A program made the translations under genes and the position numbers. Of a stretch of DNA of 41,001 nt, positions 37,750-41,001 are shown piece by piece; position 1 is the stretch's first letter; each line of letters begins with the position of its first letter. Under the pieces are notes generated by a model, which saw nothing but the letters and a program-made list of their open reading frames with translations, did not search any database and was not told where the DNA came from. The DNA is taken from NCBI RefSeq assembly GCF_001712795.1, contig NZ_KV757542.1:1-41001 (forward strand), read 5' to 3'. Source of the stretch: Nostoc sp. KVJ20 (GTDB lineage Bacteria > Cyanobacteriota > Cyanobacteriia > Cyanobacteriales > Nostocaceae).

Positions 37750-38320
37750 CATCATTTAGGCGTGGGTAGGAATCCAACCTGAAGAGTTGAATACCAAAGC
37801 TAGCAATTTTTTTAAACGTTTACGTTTTGATAATCTTTGCGGCACACAGATAAATTATTAAAATTGACTGTTTTTTCCGAAGAATCTACTTATTTGGCAA
37901 ACTTGGTAATACATTTCTCAAATTCAGCATAGAGTCCTGCTCCTCGCCATAACAGACCCCAAACCTCTAAGTATATCGGGGTGGTTGAAAGCAGATAAAG
38001 TACCCTATTATCAGGATTTTAACCTTTAGTTTATATCAAGTTTTTAACTTTAAGTCAAGCAAAACTATTAGTTATATTTCCTAACAAAAATGATAATTAT
38101 TGCTGAATTTAAAAAGAAGAATAATGTATATTTATCAATTAAAAAGCTTGATTAATTATTAAAACTCCCAAATATTTTTGACTGTGCCCAGCTTTGTATT
38201 GAAAATTCAACTATATACCTTAATCTGACTTGAATCTGACTTGCTTTCTCGTTATAAGATTTAAATTTATGAATTTATCCCAGCATTAACTTCTGTCTAC
38301 AGGAGTAAGTTTTTTATTTA
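37750..38320. other. Non-coding AT-rich region
   Basis: No ORF of note, repeat or palindrome was found in this part of the 1.1-kb gap between SulP and pxcA. Confidence 0.45.
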
Positions 38321-38323
38321 AAA

Positions 38324-38351
38324 TTTCCTAGAAATTTCATCTCAATTTCAT
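38324..38351 (+). promoter_or_regulatory. Triple TTTCAT-type box, distal to pxcA
   Basis: TTTCCT (38324), TTTCAT (38335) and TTTCAT (38346) are spaced exactly 11 bp apart. The box lies 340 bp before pxcA and is followed by a second box at 38560. It could be a distal promoter or enhance the proximal one. Confidence 0.55.
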
Positions 38352-38559
38352 AATTGTGTAGTAAGACTTAAGCCAAGCAATCTACTTATTAGAATAAAAT
38401 TTAAATCTATTGCATATCAATGTAATTAAAGTGTCTATACTAGATTTTAGTTTCATGCTCCTTATTTTTAAAGCTTAATCAGACTTTTGGTCATAACTAG
38501 TTACTGTATGAACAAAAGTTTGATTTTTTATTATTGAATATTTAGTATTCGATGATTTA

Positions 38560-38576
38560 TTTCATCCTAATTTCAT
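38560..38576 (+). promoter_or_regulatory. TTTCAT direct-repeat box, proximal to pxcA
   Basis: TTTCATCCTAATTTCAT, period 11 bp, followed by TATATATAGT, a possible -10 region. The box ends 115 bp before the pxcA start. Confidence 0.6.
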
Positions 38577-38691
38577 CCTGATTATATATAGTAACTTTTA
38601 GGAGCTTATTCCTTGGCTTTGCTCCACACTATTCTCAGGCTTTTTAGTTCAGCCATAACGGTAATACTACTAGCCTGACTTTATCGAGCAA

Positions 38692-39513
38692 ATGAGAATG
38701 AAACCTAATCCAAAATCTCAAAAACCTAGCTTTGTTCCTCGGTCGATACTACAAACCCTAAACAAGCTAAAACAATCACTAGAGCCAAATGCGGAGCATA
38801 AGGTTGTTGAAGAGTTTCGCGCTTCTCGTCAGAGAACAATTAGTTCTCTCCGTTATTTGTTAATTCTATTTATTGTTCCATTATTAGTGAATAATCTGTT
38901 TAAAACATTTGTAATCAAACCTTTGATTTATAAATACTGGAGCCAAGAAGCATCAGAAATTTTCTTAAATTCTTCTCAGGAAGAAAGAGCCTTAACTGAA
39001 TTGAAAAGATTTGAGCGAAAAATTAAATTTGAAGTACTGCTGGGAAAAGCTCCAGAACTTTCTTCAAATATTGTAGAACAGAAGGTCAAAGATGAGGCTA
39101 TTGCGTTATCCCGAAAATACAAAACTGAAAGTATTGATGCAGTTGCTAACGTATTTGCAGATATACTTTCATTATTGTCATTTATTATATTATGTGTCTT
39201 TGGTAAGCAGCAGCTTACCACTATTCAATTTTTTAGTGCCGACTTAATTTATGGCTTAAGCGACTCTGCGAAAGCTTTTTTCATTATTCTCGCTACTGAT
39301 ATCTTTGTCGGCTATCACTCTACCTATGGTTGGGAAATAATTTTAGAAAACACCTCAAAGCATTTTGGTCTTCCAGAAAACAAAAGTCTGATTTCACTAT
39401 TCATTGCTATTGTCCCAGTTGTCATGGATACAATTTTCAAATATTGGATTTTTCGCTACGTCAACCGCAGTTTTCCTTCAGCCGTGGCTACCTACCATAG
39501 CATGAATGAATAA
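38692..39513 (+). CDS. pxcA: Proton extrusion protein PxcA/CemA family
   Basis: A 273-residue inner-membrane protein of the PxcA/CemA family, needed for light-driven proton release in cyanobacteria and related to plastid CemA. The C-terminal signature is clear: LATDIFVGYHSTYGWEIILE, then FIAIVPVVMDTIFKYWIFRY and VNRSFPSAVATYHSMNE. Four hydrophobic stretches are visible (about 52-75, 152-172, 190-208, 230-255). It is shorter than the usual cyanobacterial PxcA of 400 or more residues, lacking the long N-terminal region, so it may be a second paralogue with a different role. Two TTTCAT boxes lie upstream. Confidence 0.87.
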   Translation: MRMKPNPKSQKPSFVPRSILQTLNKLKQSLEPNAEHKVVEEFRASRQRTISSLRYLLILFIVPLLVNNLFKTFVIKPLIYKYWSQEASEIFLNSSQEERALTELKRFERKIKFEVLLGKAPELSSNIVEQKVKDEAIALSRKYKTESIDAVANVFADILSLLSFIILCVFGKQQLTTIQFFSADLIYGLSDSAKAFFIILATDIFVGYHSTYGWEIILENTSKHFGLPENKSLISLFIAIVPVVMDTIFKYWIFRYVNRSFPSAVATYHSMNE

Positions 39514-39533
39514 TTTTCCCAAACCAGCCGAAA

Positions 39534-39550
39534 TTTCATCTTGATTTCAT
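39534..39550 (+). promoter_or_regulatory. TTTCAT direct-repeat box, first DUF2808 gene
   Basis: TTTCATCTTGATTTCAT (period 11 bp) is followed by CGTGACCTGTCAAACT and CATAAT as a -10 candidate 16 bases after the box. The arrangement is nearly identical to the one at 40132. Confidence 0.7.
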
Positions 39551-39639
39551 CGTGACCTGTCAAACTCATAATGTAAAGGTTCATTCAATAAGCAAAAATA
39601 TGTAGCTTATTTTACATAATTATTACTTATAAATTCCCG

Positions 39640-40104
39640 ATGAAGAAAAGATTGATTTACACAAGTACAGTGTTTGCTCTTGCCACTACAGCTTTCATTT
39701 CCCTTAGTCATGCAAGTGCTAAGGAAACTAATATTGATAATAATTTGCAATATCCTGCTAATAGTTGGCGGCTTGTAAAACATACTTTTCGGTTAAACAT
39801 CCCTCAAAATAACAACCCTCTTTCCCAACTTATTATTGAAACTCCATCTACTGTAGCAGTGAGTAATAACATTGATGTCTTCGATGCGAATGGTCAGAAA
39901 ATTAATACTAATATTTCCGTCAATGACAAACAGATTATTATAGATTTCCCTGAAAAGGTTATTGCTAACACTAAACTCTTAGTTAATTTTAATCAAGTTC
40001 AACAACCAGTGACAGGCCCAGCTTCTGTATACCACTTTTCAGCGAAGGTTGTTGGTAGTGAGATAGAGATTCCCATTGGTGTAGCTCAATTCCCTACATT
40101 TTAA
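39640..40104 (+). CDS. DUF2808 secreted protein
   Basis: A 154-residue protein with a signal peptide (MKKRLIYTSTVFALATTAFI, cleavage near HASAKE). The mature part begins with the family's QYPANSWRLVKHTFRLNIPQ and ends with GPASVYHFSAKVVGSEIEIP then IGVAQFP. DUF2808 is found in cyanobacteria and is of unknown function, probably a beta-sandwich in the periplasm or outside the cell. It is a paralogue of the gene at 40468, with a duplicated promoter. No cysteines or membrane anchor are present in the mature protein. Confidence 0.82.
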   Translation: MKKRLIYTSTVFALATTAFISLSHASAKETNIDNNLQYPANSWRLVKHTFRLNIPQNNNPLSQLIIETPSTVAVSNNIDVFDANGQKINTNISVNDKQIIIDFPEKVIANTKLLVNFNQVQQPVTGPASVYHFSAKVVGSEIEIPIGVAQFPTF

Positions 40105-40131
40105 TCCTTAAATTTTGACATTAATCAAAAA

Positions 40132-40148
40132 TTTCATCTTGATTTCAT
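40132..40148 (+). promoter_or_regulatory. TTTCAT direct-repeat box, second copy in the DUF2808 pair
   Basis: TTTCATCTTGATTTCAT is identical to the box at 39534, followed by CCGACCTGTCAAACT. It lies 320 bp before the next gene, unusually far, with a terminator between. Confidence 0.65.
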
Positions 40149-40169
40149 TCCGACCTGTCAAACTGATCA

Positions 40170-40345
40170 ATAAAGGTAGTATACCTTTTGAACTTCAAAC
40201 GGTAAACAAGTCAACGGTAATATTTCTAACTTCCTTTAATTAACGTGTAAGCGTAGACTGACTTTTCATGGAAATTTTTGAACTTGTTGGTATTACGAGG
40301 TGTAAAAGTGTAAAAACTTAAAACCTTTACACCTAATCTTTTTTT
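40170..40345 (+). ncRNA. Candidate small RNA or attenuated leader
   Basis: The TTTCAT promoter at 40132 points right. About 130 bp later comes a strong hairpin with a T-run, and there is no good ORF between. AAAGGTA-GTA-TACCTTT (40172-40188) forms a stem near the expected 5' end. The transcript would be about 170 nt. Ends are estimated from the promoter and terminator only. Confidence 0.35.
40298..40345 (+). terminator. Intrinsic terminator between the DUF2808 genes
   Basis: AGGTGTAAA (40298-40306) pairs perfectly with TTTACACCT (40326-40334), followed by AATC and seven T. A second palindrome, TTTTCACA-T-TGTGAAAA (40342-40358), overlaps the T-run. Confidence 0.65.
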
Positions 40346-40422
40346 CACATTGTGAAAAGTAAGAAATGTAGAAGGTAGTTAAATTTAGTTTTACCAGATT
40401 GTTACGTATTGATTTATCACAG

Positions 40423-40439
40423 GTTCATTTTGATTTGCT
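40423..40439 (+). promoter_or_regulatory. Degenerate TTTCAT-type box before the second DUF2808 gene
   Basis: GTTCATTTTGATTTGCT keeps the 11-bp period but has changes in both half-sites. TTAATAAT follows as a possible -10, and the gene starts 29 bp beyond the box. Confidence 0.4.
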
Positions 40440-40467
40440 GACATTAATAATTAAGTGAGGAGTAAAC

Positions 40468-40956
40468 ATGAATAAAGTGCTAATTTACGTTGCTATATCT
40501 ACTCTAGCTGCTGCACTTTTAATTCCTGCCAATGATGCAAGTGCCAATGAAGAAGATGGTAATATTCCTCATGTTGATGGTAACTCTCAATTTCCTCAGA
40601 CTCGCTGGTCGGCTGTTAGACATACTTTGCGAGTACACGTTCCCAAAAATAGCAAGAGTGTTTCGCAGTTAAAAATTCAAGTTCCAAATACTGTCAGGTG
40701 GAGTGATAATACTAATGATGTCGTTATAAACGAAAAGAATGGTCGAAAAATTAACACTAATGTTTCTGTAAATGGCAAAACTATACTACTAGCTTTTGCT
40801 GAACCAATTGTTCCTAATACTAAGCTAGAGATTGACATCAAGAATGTCAAACAACCATTTCTCGGTAATGGCCCTGTCTACCATTTATCTGCTAATCTTG
40901 TTGGCACTAATGCAGAAATACCTATAGGTGTAGCTAGATTTCGTATAAATCCTTAA
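40468..40956 (+). CDS. DUF2808 secreted protein
   Basis: A 162-residue paralogue of the preceding gene, with a signal peptide ending near ANDASANEED. The core QFPQTRWSAVRHTLRVHVPK, RKINTNVSVNGKTILLAFAE and GPVYHLSANLVGTNAEIPIG aligns along its length with the first copy. GAGGAG at 6-8 bases supports the ATG at 40468. Its local promoter box is degenerate, while the good TTTCAT box lies beyond a terminator, so its expression may need read-through or antitermination. Function unknown. Confidence 0.82.
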   Translation: MNKVLIYVAISTLAAALLIPANDASANEEDGNIPHVDGNSQFPQTRWSAVRHTLRVHVPKNSKSVSQLKIQVPNTVRWSDNTNDVVINEKNGRKINTNVSVNGKTILLAFAEPIVPNTKLEIDIKNVKQPFLGNGPVYHLSANLVGTNAEIPIGVARFRINP

Positions 40957-41001
40957 ACTTAGCGCTCTTCAATAAATAAAGCTCCTGACATTTAACTTAT
41001 A

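Overview
The window is cyanobacterial, most likely from a filamentous, heterocyst-forming genus such as Nostoc, Anabaena or Calothrix. The octamer GCGATCGC (HIP1) is scattered throughout. Several short GC-rich palindromic repeats typical of Nostoc genomes are present. Gene families restricted to cyanobacteria and plastids occur: PxcA/CemA, DUF2808 and a group 2 sigma factor. A DnaB-type helicase, an orphan cytosine methylase and plasmid-type hypothetical genes at the left end, together with many gene remnants, suggest a plasmid or a fluid chromosomal island. No rRNA, tRNA or CRISPR array was seen.

Layout. (1) 1-3733, plus strand: a tightly packed operon of a hypothetical gene (5' end missing), DnaB-like helicase, a possible 22-codon leader ORF, an ASCH-domain protein, a C5-cytosine methyltransferase, a small cyanobacterial protein and a truncated ORF. 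Several of these overlap by ATGA. (2) 4000-8830, minus strand: a decaying surface-polysaccharide cluster with two GT4 glycosyltransferases, a SAM methyltransferase, remnants of a polymerase-like membrane protein and of a CapD-like protein, an IS630 transposase tail and a MITE-like element. (3) 9149-10933: a membrane-anchored type I phosphodiesterase. (4) 11050-11800: a scrapyard of a hypothetical ORF, a MerR tail and a SulP fragment carrying a 122-bp MITE with a clean target duplication. (5) 11996-34249: a metal-homeostasis region with an RND adaptor and pump, a group 2 sigma factor, a periplasmic protein, a CDF exporter, a frameshifted zinc-ribbon gene, a P1B ATPase with twelve Asp-His pairs, an ArsR/SmtB sensor, a CPBP protease, an Nramp importer, a TPR protein, a HupE/UreJ permease, a second RND pump, a His-rich lipoprotein, and a DUF190-CDF pair. 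(6) 34368-40956: an outer-membrane transporter-like protein, a SulP anion transporter, PxcA and two DUF2808 secreted proteins.

How it works together: the metal genes cover sensing (ArsR), export from the cytoplasm (P1B ATPase, two CDFs), export across the envelope (RND pumps), import (Nramp, HupE) and periplasmic binding (His-rich lipoprotein). The main new observation is a direct-repeat box, TTTCAT-N5-TTTCAT with an exact 11-bp period. It lies upstream of both RND units, PxcA (two copies) and both DUF2808 genes. This looks like the binding site of an OmpR-family response regulator not encoded here, and it would join metal efflux and envelope genes into one regulon. One copy drives a short interval that ends in a strong terminator before the next gene, which makes it a candidate small RNA or attenuated leader.
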